DNA of 17,891 nt from the NCBI GenBank assembly GCA_009843675.1, contig VYCZ01000290.1, forward strand, positions 1 to 17,891. The letters are read 5' to 3'. Of this stretch, positions 1 through 8,041 are shown piece after piece; the first letter of the stretch is position 1; each line of letters starts with the position of its first letter. The stretch is from Gammaproteobacteria bacterium (GTDB lineage: Bacteria > Pseudomonadota > Gammaproteobacteria > Eutrophobiales > Eutrophobiaceae). A model generated the notes under the pieces. The model was not told the DNA's origin, ran no database searches, and saw nothing but the letters and a program-made list of their open reading frames with translations. The translations under genes were made by a program, and so were the position numbers.

Positions 1-1482
1 CTCCAGGGATTGCTCAGCCTGTGTGCCGGCGGTGCAACTGCGTTCGCGTTTGCGCCGTACGAAATCAGCGTCATCCCGTTCATCACGCTGGCATTCCTGT
101 TCCATCTCTGGCGCACGGGCAGCGCAGGGCAAGCCTTTATCAACGGTTACCTGTTCGGCCTCGGCCTGTTTGGCGTGGGCGTAAGCTGGCTGCATATCAG
201 CATCAACCTTTTTTCGGGGATCAACCTGGCCGGCGCTTACCTGCTGACTTTTCTGCTGGTAGCCTACCTGGCACTGTTCCCCGCGCTGACCGGGTTCCTT
301 GCAAACTGCCGGCCGGTGCGCTCCGATCACTGTTTCTTCCTGGTGGTCATGCCGTCGTTATGGGCTCTTGGAGAATGGGTCCGGTCCTGGCTGTTTACCG
401 GGTTCCCGTGGTTGACCCTGGGATACACGCAAACGGACGGCATGTTGTCCGGCTACGGCAGTCTTGTCGGCGTATTCGGCATCAGTTTCATCCTCGCTTT
501 CCTGGCAGGCGGGTTAATCCTGCTTACCGGGAAAGACAGGAGAATGTCCCTGGCTTTAACCTTGTTGCTTGTCCTTGCTGTAAGCTGGCAGTTGCGCGCG
601 CTCCAGTGGACGGACAACAGCGGCAGGGAGATCGAAGTCGCCCTGGTCCAGGGAGCCATCCCGCAGGAAATAAAATGGCTGCCGGAGTACAGGAGCCTGT
701 CCCTGGACCGTTATCCTGAACTGACGGAGCCGTTCTGGGGCCATGATTTGATTATCTGGCCGGAAACGGCCGTTCCCGGTTTTTTGCATCAATTCCGCGA
801 GTATATGGACGGGCTCGGCAGAACCGCGAGTTATAGCGGCTCCATATTGCTGGTCGGACTGCCCACCAGGGGTCCCGACAACGGCGCAAAGTTCAACAGC
901 CTGGTTCTGCTGGGCGCCGATCCACAGGTCTACAATAAACGCCACCTTGTCCCCTTCGGTGAATACCTGCCGCTGAAACCGTTGCTGCGATGGCCGCTTG
1001 ACATGTTGAAGGTATCCATAGCGGATTTTGCCGCCGGCGCCGGGGACGACCCTCCATTGTTTCATGCCGGCGGTTTTGCCATGGGATTGTCCATCTGTTT
1101 TGAAGCCGTCTTCGGCTCTGAAGTCATCAGCGCCCTGCCTGAAGCCCAGGTGCTGGTAAACGTCAGCAACGATGCCTGGTTTGGCGATTCCGCCTCCCCC
1201 CACCAGCACCTGCAAATGGCCCGGATGCGCGCCATCGAAACCGGGCGCTACTTGCTGCGCGCCACGAATACCGGGATCAGCGCAATCATCGATGAAAAAG
1301 GGAGGATAGCCGGCAAGACACGCCAGTTCGAACCCGATGCCGTAGCCACAAAAGTTCCCCTGTTTACGGGCAGCACCCTATATGTCCTGACCGGCGACAT
1401 CCTGGTTGTGACACTGTGCCTGGTGCTGCTGGCCTGGGTCCTGATATTCAGCGAGAAGAAGAGTTACCGGGGACAGGCTTAA
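1..1482 (+). CDS. lnt: Apolipoprotein N-acyltransferase Lnt (5' end cut by window)
   Basis: Inner-membrane enzyme that adds the third acyl chain to the N-terminal cysteine of lipoproteins, the last step of lipoprotein maturation. The reading frame is open from base 1, so the true start lies outside; 493 residues are visible against about 510 for the family, so only a short N-terminal piece is missing. Hydrophobic membrane segments fill the first ~200 residues, followed by a nitrilase-like domain and a final membrane helix. Counting from the TTG at base 10, the expected catalytic triad is intact: E252 in WPETA, K310 in YNKRHLVPFGEYLP and C363 in LSICFEA. The last codons and the stop lie inside a 20 bp palindrome. 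Only 8 bases separate the stop from the end of the convergent receptor gene. Identification is firm. Confidence 0.96.
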   Translation, partial: LQGLLSLCAGGATAFAFAPYEISVIPFITLAFLFHLWRTGSAGQAFINGYLFGLGLFGVGVSWLHISINLFSGINLAGAYLLTFLLVAYLALFPALTGFLANCRPVRSDHCFFLVVMPSLWALGEWVRSWLFTGFPWLTLGYTQTDGMLSGYGSLVGVFGISFILAFLAGGLILLTGKDRRMSLALTLLLVLAVSWQLRALQWTDNSGREIEVALVQGAIPQEIKWLPEYRSLSLDRYPELTEPFWGHDLIIWPETAVPGFLHQFREYMDGLGRTASYSGSILLVGLPTRGPDNGAKFNSLVLLGADPQVYNKRHLVPFGEYLPLKPLLRWPLDMLKVSIADFAAGAGDDPPLFHAGGFAMGLSICFEAVFGSEVISALPEAQVLVNVSNDAWFGDSASPHQHLQMARMRAIETGRYLLRATNTGISAIIDEKGRIAGKTRQFEPDAVATKVPLFTGSTLYVLTGDILVVTLCLVLLAWVLIFSEKKSYRGQA

Positions 1483-1490
1483 GCCTGTCC
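1471..1490. repeat. Perfect 20 bp palindrome at the lnt/receptor convergent junction
   Basis: Arms GGACAGGCTT and AAGCCTGTCC are exactly complementary. The palindrome covers the last codons and stop of lnt and ends immediately before the stop codon of the convergent receptor gene. As RNA it would fold on either strand, so a two-way terminator or mRNA 3'-end stabiliser is plausible, although no long U-run follows. It is related in sequence and placement to the palindromes at 7275-7299 and 9968-9992. Inference: a member of a dispersed REP-like intergenic repeat family. Confidence 0.7.
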
Positions 1491-4400
1491 TTAGAATTGC
1501 ATCCGGTACCGGGCATAGAAGATGCGCCCGCGCGGGTCGTGGGTGTAGTAATCGTAGGCGCCGTCCACGTTTACCAGCGGCGGCCCCTCATTCAGCAGAT
1601 TTTTGACTCCCAGGGTCACATACGAGCCTTTTTGCCGGGCAATCTGGGTCGGTAATTCGAGCCGGTATTGCAGATCGACGGTAGTCATACTGTCGATGGT
1701 TTCCGCATAACCGATGTAGGCTCCGAGAAAGGCGCTCTGCGGGGTATCATCCTTGTAACTATGGATGTAACGCAGGTTCAGGAACACATCATGCCGTCCG
1801 TGTTGCCAGTTCAACCCCGCGTTAGCCCGGTATCTCGGCATCGGCCTGCCTATGGAATTGCCCGCGTTGCGGCTGCCTGCCCCCTTAATCTTCTCTCCAT
1901 TGGCAAGGATGATGTCGTATTCCAGGGTATAGCTCAGGTCGAGCGAAACGCGGAAAAAACCCGCCCTCGCCATGTCCCGGGCATAAGCAAGCGCGAGGTC
2001 GATACCCGAAGATTCCAGGCTGGGTGCATTGAAGTAAGAAGCTTCAGTGCTCACCAGGTAGCCGTCTTCCCGGCGGATAACCTTGTCCGGGAGGCCGGGA
2101 CCGACACTGTAGACGGTGACGATGCCGTCGCCGTCCAGGTCCCAGGATCCGCACAGCGGCCCCGTAGCGGGATCACCGTTCAAGCCGCCGGGGCAACGCG
2201 AGGCATTGTCGCGGTCGATCAGTTCCTGGTGTCCCTCACGCGCTATCAGGTCGGTGTAGTCATAATTATAGTAATCCAGGTCCAGCGAAAATCCGTCCAG
2301 CGCGCCTGCGGGATTCCAGGAAAATCCGACATTGAAAACTTCCGCCTGTTCCGGTTTCAGGTCCGGGTTGCCGGTGGCTGAAGAAGCGCGATAAGCCAGT
2401 GCCGGTGCGTTGGAAAACGGATCGCTGGAGTTCCGGAACAGGGTGCGGCTGCCGCCGGTCTGCAACAGGGAACCCGTGCGGAAGGACGTCCCCCAGGAAG
2501 CGCTCAACGACAGCGAATCATGGGGACGCAAGAGGAGCGACAGTTTCGGATCGAAAGTATCCTTGTTCAGTTGTTCAAAGGATTCGTAGCGCCCTGCAAG
2601 GGTCAGTTCAGCCCACTCCGTCAATGGCGCCAGGGCCTCTGCAAACACAGACCAGGAACTCAGCCGGTTGTCCCAGTCCCGATCGCCCGTGAGAAAGGTA
2701 AAGTTGAAGGCGTTGGCATCATCGTCGTAGTCAAACCGGGCTTCATCCTCCCGGTACTGGAAACCCAGGGCAAGTCCCAGGGGACCGTTCGGCAAGTCGA
2801 TGGCATCCCCGGACAGCAGCAGGTCGAAAACGACCTGGTCGACTTCGGCGTCAGTGATGTATGCGCCCTGGGTCCAGCGCAGCAGTTCGGCGGGATTCCG
2901 GTATTTACGCGCAGCCTCGGCCACGCTGAGCCGGGGGTCGGCGGCCCAGGGAGAATTATCTGCAGTATCCCAGCGTTCACCAGTAACCGGGTCGTACACG
3001 CTGGTCTGAAAGCTGTTGTAATAGTAACACGCGCCTGTACCGAGGTTGCCGGAGCCGGGCATACCGGTCTGCGGGTCGCACTCCGGTCCGCCCAGGCCCG
3101 CGAAGGCCAGGTCCATGCGCGAGGTAAGCGTGTCCACCGGCCAGTTCAGGTCGAGCTGGTTACGGGAGTAGATCAGGTCCGTATCCAGAAACCAGTCGCG
3201 TCCGGCCAGCGTAAAGTCGGACCGCAGGCCGATCAACGCCCGCAGGTTTTCCCGGCGCGCGCTGGACACAGTGCTGATGGGACGATCTTCATCGGGTGTA
3301 TCGATGGCGCCTCCCAGTATGCGCTGCATTGCCTGGTAAGGGACCGGTTCGAACCCGCGTCGCGCCGCATCCAGTTGCAGCCCGAAGTGGTGCTCAGGCA
3401 CGATGACATAACGCACGTCCGGATAGAGGGAGTTGCCGCGGGAGGACTCCTGCTCGGAGTAGCTGAATGAACCGTAAATTTCCATGTTCGACGCTGGGTA
3501 TAAACTTCCGTCAGCATGAAACTTCAGCTGCTCCTCGGGACGCACCAGGGCGAAAAAGCTCGAGTAATCATACACACAGATATGGTTGAAATCCGGATGC
3601 AGGCCCAGGGTGCCCATGGGGCCGTCGTCCGCGGCTGCCTTCTCGCACTCCGGGTCCGGCAGGCTGCCGGAGAAATCCTCCGGGTCGGCGCCTCCTTGCG
3701 GCCACCAGTAGTTGGAGTCCACGGGTGTCGCTCCCCGGGCCGGGTGTTGCGGCACGTAACGCCCCGGCTGTCCGAAACTGGACAGGCCGGAACGGCCGAA
3801 CCGGTCGAAACGGTCGGCGAAAGTGAGCTCCCCGCGATCCAGGTAGCTGGCAGCCAGGTTGATATACCCCCACTCACCGTCCATCCCGGCCAGGCCCGAG
3901 AACAGCAGGTCCTGCTGCTCGCCGGTTTCATAATCGCTGCTGAAATCGGCCTGCAGTTCAACCCCGGTAAACCCGCGCCGGGTAATAAAGTTCACCACGC
4001 CGGCTACGGCATCGGAGCCGTACAACGCGGATGCGCCGTCCTTGACGACTTCAACCCGCTCCAGCGCAATATTGGGCACCAGTCCCTGTACGTCCACGTA
4101 ACTGCTGCCGCTGTTGTCGAAACTGGTGCTGACAGTGCGCCTGCCGTTAATCAGTACCAGCGTAGCGCCGTTACCGAGATTGCGCAGGTTGACGCTGGCA
4201 TTGCCGGTGGAACTGTCGTCTCCGGCCCAGTTGGTGGCGGATACGCCCAGCGATCCGGAGTTGAAACTCAGGCTGCGAATGATTTCCTTGATATCGGTGG
4301 CGCCGGCAACGTCCAGGTCATCCCTGCCAAGCACCGTCAAGGGTGAAGCATAATCCCTGGACTCCCGTTTCAGGTGGCTGCCGGTGACGACTATCTCTTC

Positions 4401-4529
4401 GAGCTCTCCGTCCTGTGGGTCGGCGCGCAGTTCTCCGGCTGCGATACAGCCTGTAAAGGTGACGGCACAGCAGAGCAGTATCGGGAACGATTTCACCAGT
4501 GACCCCAGGGTATCAACCTGCCCTTTCAA
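1491..4529 (-). CDS. TonB-dependent outer-membrane receptor
   Basis: Predicted outer-membrane beta-barrel importing a substrate with energy from TonB/ExbBD. The 1012-residue protein has an N-terminal signal segment (about residues 12-36), a TonB-box-like stretch LEEIVVTGS at 43-51, a plug domain, the family motif NPDLKPE in the barrel and a terminal aromatic residue (YRMQF), the usual barrel signature. There is no carboxypeptidase-like extension. Putative surface loops carry paired cysteines (for example GPECDP with GACYYY, and SRCPGG with PLCGSW) and a Ca-loop-like DLDGDG at 797-802. The TTG start overlaps the upstream stop by 4 bases; GTG at 4494-4496 would give a more typical signal peptide and is a real alternative. 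It is last in a hemE-popT-receptor series. The substrate cannot be told from sequence. Confidence 0.9.
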   Translation of the reverse strand: MKGQVDTLGSLVKSFPILLCCAVTFTGCIAAGELRADPQDGELEEIVVTGSHLKRESRDYASPLTVLGRDDLDVAGATDIKEIIRSLSFNSGSLGVSATNWAGDDSSTGNASVNLRNLGNGATLVLINGRRTVSTSFDNSGSSYVDVQGLVPNIALERVEVVKDGASALYGSDAVAGVVNFITRRGFTGVELQADFSSDYETGEQQDLLFSGLAGMDGEWGYINLAASYLDRGELTFADRFDRFGRSGLSSFGQPGRYVPQHPARGATPVDSNYWWPQGGADPEDFSGSLPDPECEKAAADDGPMGTLGLHPDFNHICVYDYSSFFALVRPEEQLKFHADGSLYPASNMEIYGSFSYSEQESSRGNSLYPDVRYVIVPEHHFGLQLDAARRGFEPVPYQAMQRILGGAIDTPDEDRPISTVSSARRENLRALIGLRSDFTLAGRDWFLDTDLIYSRNQLDLNWPVDTLTSRMDLAFAGLGGPECDPQTGMPGSGNLGTGACYYYNSFQTSVYDPVTGERWDTADNSPWAADPRLSVAEAARKYRNPAELLRWTQGAYITDAEVDQVVFDLLLSGDAIDLPNGPLGLALGFQYREDEARFDYDDDANAFNFTFLTGDRDWDNRLSSWSVFAEALAPLTEWAELTLAGRYESFEQLNKDTFDPKLSLLLRPHDSLSLSASWGTSFRTGSLLQTGGSRTLFRNSSDPFSNAPALAYRASSATGNPDLKPEQAEVFNVGFSWNPAGALDGFSLDLDYYNYDYTDLIAREGHQELIDRDNASRCPGGLNGDPATGPLCGSWDLDGDGIVTVYSVGPGLPDKVIRREDGYLVSTEASYFNAPSLESSGIDLALAYARDMARAGFFRVSLDLSYTLEYDIILANGEKIKGAGSRNAGNSIGRPMPRYRANAGLNWQHGRHDVFLNLRYIHSYKDDTPQSAFLGAYIGYAETIDSMTTVDLQYRLELPTQIARQKGSYVTLGVKNLLNEGPPLVNVDGAYDYYTHDPRGRIFYARYRMQF

Positions 4530-5437
4530 CCCCTGCCCGGTCGCGGTTTATGGAAGTGGTTGATCAACAGGACAATAATAATGCCGGCAATAATGAATGT
4601 AAACGAGAGCAGCACCGGCAGGGACAGGCCGGACGGGACTACCGGATGGGTTTCGACCAGGAGCGGGTCTCCGCCGACAGTTTCATAGATGCGTTCCTGG
4701 AACGGCCATATCACCGTCAATGACGCCAGCAGCAGGCCGGTGATGAACACCACGGTAGCGCGATACCAGCGATCGAGTATCCAGGACAACAGCCTGCTGA
4801 AAAATACCAGGGCGGCCAGAACGCCGCCGGCAAAAGGCAGCAGGACCGACAGGTTGAAATACCCGATAGCGTTGAACACGTAGGCATATTTATTCAGGAT
4901 CAGCAGCACAAACGATCCTGATATGCCCGGCAACATCATTGCGCAGGTTGCCAGCGCGCCGGCGATGAAGATGAACCAGCCGGCTTCAGGGGTCTGCACG
5001 GGGATCAGGTTGAATACGATATAGCCGCCGGCCGCACCCAGCGTCAGCGTGATGTAATCCATGCCGGTCATTGCGTCAGTTTCCCGCAGCAGAACCAGGA
5101 TGGACCCGCCAATCAGGCCGAAGAACAGGCCGAAGATCTGCTCGGGATAATCCAGCAGCAGTTGCGGCAACGGCACTACCCTGGTAAAAAACAGCAACGC
5201 CGCGACAATGCCCAGCAGCAGGGGCAGGATAAAACCGAAATGCGGTCTCGCCGCGGCTTGCCTGAAATCCAGCCTGAGCAGCGCCGTCAGCGCAGCAAGA
5301 TCAAAAGACTTGATTGCCGCGATGAATTCGCCGTAAATCCCCAGGACAAAAGCCATGGTACCGCCACTCACCCCGGGGATGATATCCGCCGTGCCGATAC
5401 AGAAACCCTTGGCGATTAGAATGATGCGTTGCTTCAT
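4526..5437 (-). CDS. popT: DUF368 family membrane protein, PopT-type undecaprenyl-phosphate translocase
   Basis: Polytopic inner-membrane protein of 303 residues, with about eight hydrophobic segments. The DUF368 hallmark occurs twice: IIPGVSGG at 19-26 and MLPGISGS at 168-175, suggesting two pseudo-symmetric halves each with a re-entrant PG-x-SG loop. Family members (PopT of Vibrio cholerae and relatives) are reported to return undecaprenyl phosphate, the lipid carrier for cell-wall and surface polysaccharide synthesis, across the inner membrane. The ATG start overlaps the hemE stop as ATGA, and its own TGA overlaps the TTG start of the receptor gene as TTGA, indicating translational coupling. 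Family assignment is strong; transport activity is inferred from the family. Confidence 0.88.
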   Translation of the reverse strand: MKQRIILIAKGFCIGTADIIPGVSGGTMAFVLGIYGEFIAAIKSFDLAALTALLRLDFRQAAARPHFGFILPLLLGIVAALLFFTRVVPLPQLLLDYPEQIFGLFFGLIGGSILVLLRETDAMTGMDYITLTLGAAGGYIVFNLIPVQTPEAGWFIFIAGALATCAMMLPGISGSFVLLILNKYAYVFNAIGYFNLSVLLPFAGGVLAALVFFSRLLSWILDRWYRATVVFITGLLLASLTVIWPFQERIYETVGGDPLLVETHPVVPSGLSLPVLLSFTFIIAGIIIVLLINHFHKPRPGRG

Positions 5438-6501
5438 TTATGGTACGGGCGGCTGAGTTCGTGTACGGCGTCCACCAACACCGCTACCTTGTCCGGGTCG
5501 ATATCGGGATGAATGCCGTGTCCCAGGTTGAATACATGGCCGTCGCCTTTACCGAATCCTGCCAGCACCTCGGCCACATGCCTGCGGATCGTCGCAGGGG
5601 AGGAATACAATACCGCGGTATCCAGGTTCCCCTGCAATGCAACCCTGTCCCCTGCAATGCTGCGCGCGGACTCGATATCCATGGTCCAGTCCAGCCCGAC
5701 GGCGTCACAACCGGACCCTGCGAGGTCATCGATCCAGAGCCCTCCTCCCTTGGTAAACAAAATGATGGGCGCCTCGCTGCCCCGGCCTGCTGTCCTGATG
5801 TCCCGAACAATGCGCCGCATGTACTCCAGTGAGAACTCAAGGTATGCGGCATGGGACAATATGCCCCCCCAGCTGTCAAAGATCATGACCACGTCGACTC
5901 CTGCCGCAATCTGGCCGTTCAGGTAGTCGGTAATGGACCGGCTCAATATATCCAGCAACTGGTGCATCCGGTCCGGCTGTCCGTACAACATGCCTTTGGC
6001 CAGGCTGAAATTCTTGCTCGATGCGCCTTCGATCATGTAGGTGGCAATAGTCCAGGGACTGCCGGCGAAGCCTATCAACGGCACTTTGCCGTGCAGTTCC
6101 CGCTTGATCAGCCTGACGGCATCCAGCACGTAACCCAGTCCGGCCTCAACATCCGGCACCGCCAGCTTGCGTATGTCATTAGCCGAGCGCAGCGGCCGGG
6201 CAAATCGGGGCCCCTTGTTCTCCACCACGCTGAGCCCCAGGCCCATGGCGTCGGGAATGGTAAGAATGTCGGAAAACAGGATTGCCGCATCCAGGTCAAA
6301 CCGCTGCAGGGGCTGCAGTGTGACCTCGCAGGCAAGCTCGGGAGTCTTGCACAGGGTCATGAAATCTCCCGCGCGCTGCCGGGTGGCGCGATATTCCGGC
6401 AGGTAACGCCCTGCCTGGCGCATGATCCATACCGGCGTCACATCGACAGGCTGGCGCCGCAACGCTCTCAACAAGCGATCATTGAGCAGTTTTTCAGACA
6501 T
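5434..6501 (-). CDS. hemE: Uroporphyrinogen decarboxylase
   Basis: Cytoplasmic enzyme decarboxylating the four acetate groups of uroporphyrinogen III to give coproporphyrinogen III in heme synthesis. From the chosen ATG (6499-6501) the protein has 355 residues, matching the ~354 of E. coli HemE. Frame remains open 12 codons further up, but the family begins at this Met ([11 protein letters not shown]). Conserved active-site elements are visible: R28 and R32 in MRQAGRY, D78 in LFSDIL, the [10 protein letters not shown] segment with its Tyr, and the NLGHGIHPD histidine near the end. No strong ribosome site is seen; a 15 bp palindrome sits directly upstream. It is followed by popT with a 4-base overlap. 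In Pseudomonas aeruginosa hemE directly follows gltD; here it is 6.1 kb away in the same orientation. Confidence 0.97.
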   Translation of the reverse strand: MSEKLLNDRLLRALRRQPVDVTPVWIMRQAGRYLPEYRATRQRAGDFMTLCKTPELACEVTLQPLQRFDLDAAILFSDILTIPDAMGLGLSVVENKGPRFARPLRSANDIRKLAVPDVEAGLGYVLDAVRLIKRELHGKVPLIGFAGSPWTIATYMIEGASSKNFSLAKGMLYGQPDRMHQLLDILSRSITDYLNGQIAAGVDVVMIFDSWGGILSHAAYLEFSLEYMRRIVRDIRTAGRGSEAPIILFTKGGGLWIDDLAGSGCDAVGLDWTMDIESARSIAGDRVALQGNLDTAVLYSSPATIRRHVAEVLAGFGKGDGHVFNLGHGIHPDIDPDKVAVLVDAVHELSRPYHK

Positions 6502-6503
6502 TG

Positions 6504-6518
6504 ATGGAATAATTCCAT
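6504..6518. promoter_or_regulatory. Palindrome just upstream of the hemE start
   Basis: ATGGAAT and ATTCCAT form 7 bp arms around one central base, ending 2 bases before the hemE start codon. This covers the position where a ribosome site would lie (the only GGA is inside an arm). It could be an operator or an RNA hairpin that limits hemE translation. AT-rich palindromes of this size also arise by chance, so function is speculative. No convincing -35/-10 pair for hemE was found between here and the repeat element. Confidence 0.3.
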
Positions 6519-6554
6519 AACCGGATGAGCAGGGCAAACAATAAATCGATCTCC

Positions 6555-6654
6555 AGGGCTTCTGTGGCTGTTTATCCGCTCCTATGGGCCATCCCTGGCC
6601 CGGTCCCGCGCTCGTCCATGGCGCTAGTCACGGATAAACAGCCACAGAAGCCCT
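6555..6654. repeat. 100 bp intergenic element with perfect 24 bp inverted repeats
   Basis: Left arm 6555-6578 (AGGGCTTCTGTGGCTG...) is the exact reverse complement of right arm 6631-6654, with 52 bases between. The spacer contains a second hairpin, GGGCCA-TCCC-TGGCCC at 6586-6601, and a GCGC pair at 6608-6611/6621-6624. No coding potential or obvious target-site duplication was found. It lies between the divergent genes hemE and the ankyrin gene. The nested-palindrome layout resembles composite REP/BIME-like or small MITE-like repeats of gammaproteobacteria. Dispersal in the genome cannot be seen from one copy. Confidence 0.75.
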
Positions 6655-6717
6655 TAACCAATATGGTTTTCGCTCTAACAGTCTCTCTCCCCGGTCCGGA
6701 TACGATAATCACACATG

Positions 6718-6746
6718 TTGACCTGACTTTTTTTCGTGTTTACAAT
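6718..6746 (+). promoter_or_regulatory. Sigma-70-type promoter of the ankyrin gene
   Basis: TTGACC (6718-6723) and TACAAT (6741-6746) are separated by exactly 17 bases, each one mismatch from consensus. Transcription would begin near 6753, leaving about 27 bases before the GTG at 6780. This favours the short GTG start over upstream in-frame starts such as ATG 6663, which lie before the promoter. Confidence 0.72.
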
Positions 6747-6761
6747 AAGGTAAGTCGCAAT

Positions 6762-6770
6762 GAGGGAGAA
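6762..6770 (+). promoter_or_regulatory. Ribosome binding site deciding the ankyrin gene start
   Basis: GAGGGAGAA lies between the predicted transcript start near 6753 and GTG 6780, with about 10 bases to the codon. The next in-frame start, ATG 6798, has no comparable purine-rich site before it. Confidence 0.55.
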
Positions 6771-6779
6771 GCATCCAAG

Positions 6780-7265
6780 GTGTCAGAGTGGAACACGATG
6801 GCTTTTTTTGAGAAGGCCACACTGAAAATGGTTCAGAAAATGATTGATTCGGGCGCGGATGCCAACGCCAAGGATGAGTGGGGATTTACCCCTCTGCATT
6901 TTGCCGCAGCATTCAACGACGATCCGGATATTATTTCCGCCCTGGTGGAAGCAGGGGCGCAGATAAACGCGCGGGACAGGGAGTGGGGCGCCACCGCGCT
7001 GCATTGGGCGGCCTGGTCCAACGACAATCCCGGCATCATCATTGCGCTGGTGGACGGGGGGGCTGATCCGAATGTCCGCGACGCGAGGCAGAGCACCCCG
7101 CTGCATGCGGCAGCCGACCAGAGCAACAATCCCGACATCATACTGACCCTGCTGGATTCCGGCGCTGACGTAACCTTGCGGGACGCCGGCAAACTGGCCT
7201 GGGATTATATCAAGGACAATGCCGCGCTGAAGGACACCGAGGCCTACGAGAAACTAGGCGAATAG
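6780..7265 (+). CDS. Small ankyrin-repeat protein
   Basis: Soluble 161-residue protein with no signal peptide or membrane segment, made almost wholly of ankyrin repeats. Three full repeats begin at residues 35 (GFTPLHFAA), 70 (GATALHWAA) and 104 (QSTPLHAAA), with an N-terminal half repeat ending GADANAKD at 25-32 and a helical cap from about 137. The repeats are 34-35 residues instead of 33, each with an extra residue in an N/D-P-x-I-I segment before the second helix. Ankyrin proteins bind other proteins; the partner is unknown. The GTG start fits the promoter and ribosome site just upstream; ATG 6798 is possible and would remove six residues. It is monocistronic and ends at a palindromic terminator shared with the convergent SDR gene. 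Confidence 0.85.
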   Translation: MSEWNTMAFFEKATLKMVQKMIDSGADANAKDEWGFTPLHFAAAFNDDPDIISALVEAGAQINARDREWGATALHWAAWSNDNPGIIIALVDGGADPNVRDARQSTPLHAAADQSNNPDIILTLLDSGADVTLRDAGKLAWDYIKDNAALKDTEAYEKLGE

Positions 7266-7274
7266 GAAAACCCC

Positions 7275-7299
7275 AGGGACGGATTTAAAATCCGTCCCT
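7275..7299. terminator. Two-way palindromic terminator between the ankyrin and SDR genes
   Basis: Perfect 12 bp arms AGGGACGGATTT and AAATCCGTCCCT surround one central base. AAAA lies on the left side and TTTT on the right, so a transcript from either direction has a hairpin close to a short U-run. It sits between the stop codons at 7265 and 7307. The sequence is a variant of the GGACAGG palindromes at 1471 and 9968, with changes in one arm matched in the other. Confidence 0.75.
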
Positions 7300-7306
7300 T
7301 TTGCCG

Positions 7307-8026
7307 CTACCAGGTCTCAATCGAGGTGCGCAGGTCCACCTCGAACGTCCAGGCGCTTGCAGATTGCCTGTACAGGAACTCGTAGGCATCCACGATACCG
7401 TCGATACCGATCATACCCTCGTCACCCAGCCGTTCAGCAATCTCCGGCCGTCTCGTCCTGATTTTTTCGCCGTTGATTGCGCCGTCCACAATGACGTGCC
7501 CGACGTGAATGTTTTCCGGGCCGCATTCTTTTGCCAGCGCCTGAGCCAGGTTGCGCAATGCGCCCTTGGATGAGTTGAACGCGCCGAAACCGGCGCGCCC
7601 GCGCAATGATGCGCTGGCGCCGGTAAACAATAAAGTGCCGCCGGACCCGCGCATTCGTTTCACCGTCTCGCGGGCAAACAGAAAGCCGCCGTAACAACCG
7701 GTTCTCCAACTGTTTTCGAAATAGGACGCCTCCATGTCAACGATTCTGCCCGGCGTATTATTGCCGGCGTTGTAAATTCCCACGGACAGGGGTCCCGCAG
7801 CGACGGCCTCATCGAACAGGCGTATTACGTCTGCTTCATTTGCGGCATCGGCTACATGCGCGCTGGCGCGGTTGCCGTCCGCCTCGATCATGGAAACAAC
7901 CTTGTCCAGTTTCTCACGGGTCCGACCCGCCACGAAGACATGCAGGCCGAGACCGGCAAAGCGTTTACACAACTGTGCTCCAAGACCGAGCACCGGTCCG
8001 ACCCCGATGATGATTGCTGTTTGCAT
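7307..8026 (-). CDS. SDR-family oxidoreductase with Phe in place of the catalytic Tyr
   Basis: Rossmann-fold protein of 239 residues resembling classical short-chain dehydrogenases. The nucleotide-binding loop reads GVGPVLGLG (8-16), not the standard TGxxxGxG; the structural NAG motif is at 86-88. Serines S138/S140 occupy the active-site Ser position, but the YxxxK motif is FNSSK (150-154): Phe150 replaces Tyr while Lys154 remains. An SDR subgroup described as SDR_c10 has this combination of a divergent glycine motif and Phe for Tyr. Proton-relay reduction by the usual mechanism is therefore doubtful, and a non-classical reaction or binding role is possible. It lies 51 bases downstream of the FMO-like gene on the same strand, likely co-transcribed, and also has a possible promoter of its own. 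Substrate unknown. Confidence 0.9.
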   Translation of the reverse strand: MQTAIIIGVGPVLGLGAQLCKRFAGLGLHVFVAGRTREKLDKVVSMIEADGNRASAHVADAANEADVIRLFDEAVAAGPLSVGIYNAGNNTPGRIVDMEASYFENSWRTGCYGGFLFARETVKRMRGSGGTLLFTGASASLRGRAGFGAFNSSKGALRNLAQALAKECGPENIHVGHVIVDGAINGEKIRTRRPEIAERLGDEGMIGIDGIVDAYEFLYRQSASAWTFEVDLRTSIETW

Positions 8027-8041
8027 AGTGAGTTTTCAGTT

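Noticed and set aside
2520..3470. Plus-strand open frame of 316 codons
   Set aside because: Antisense to the TonB receptor gene, no ribosome site or family resemblance; a shadow of the real frame.
6502..6537. Twelve-codon N-terminal extension of hemE
   Set aside because: HemE proteins begin at the Met at 6501; the resulting 355 residues match the family length, and the extension runs through the palindrome.
6525..6779. Longer N-terminus for the ankyrin protein, starting at 6525 or 6663
   Set aside because: It would translate across the inverted-repeat element and the TTGACC-17-TACAAT promoter; the predicted transcript starts after these positions.
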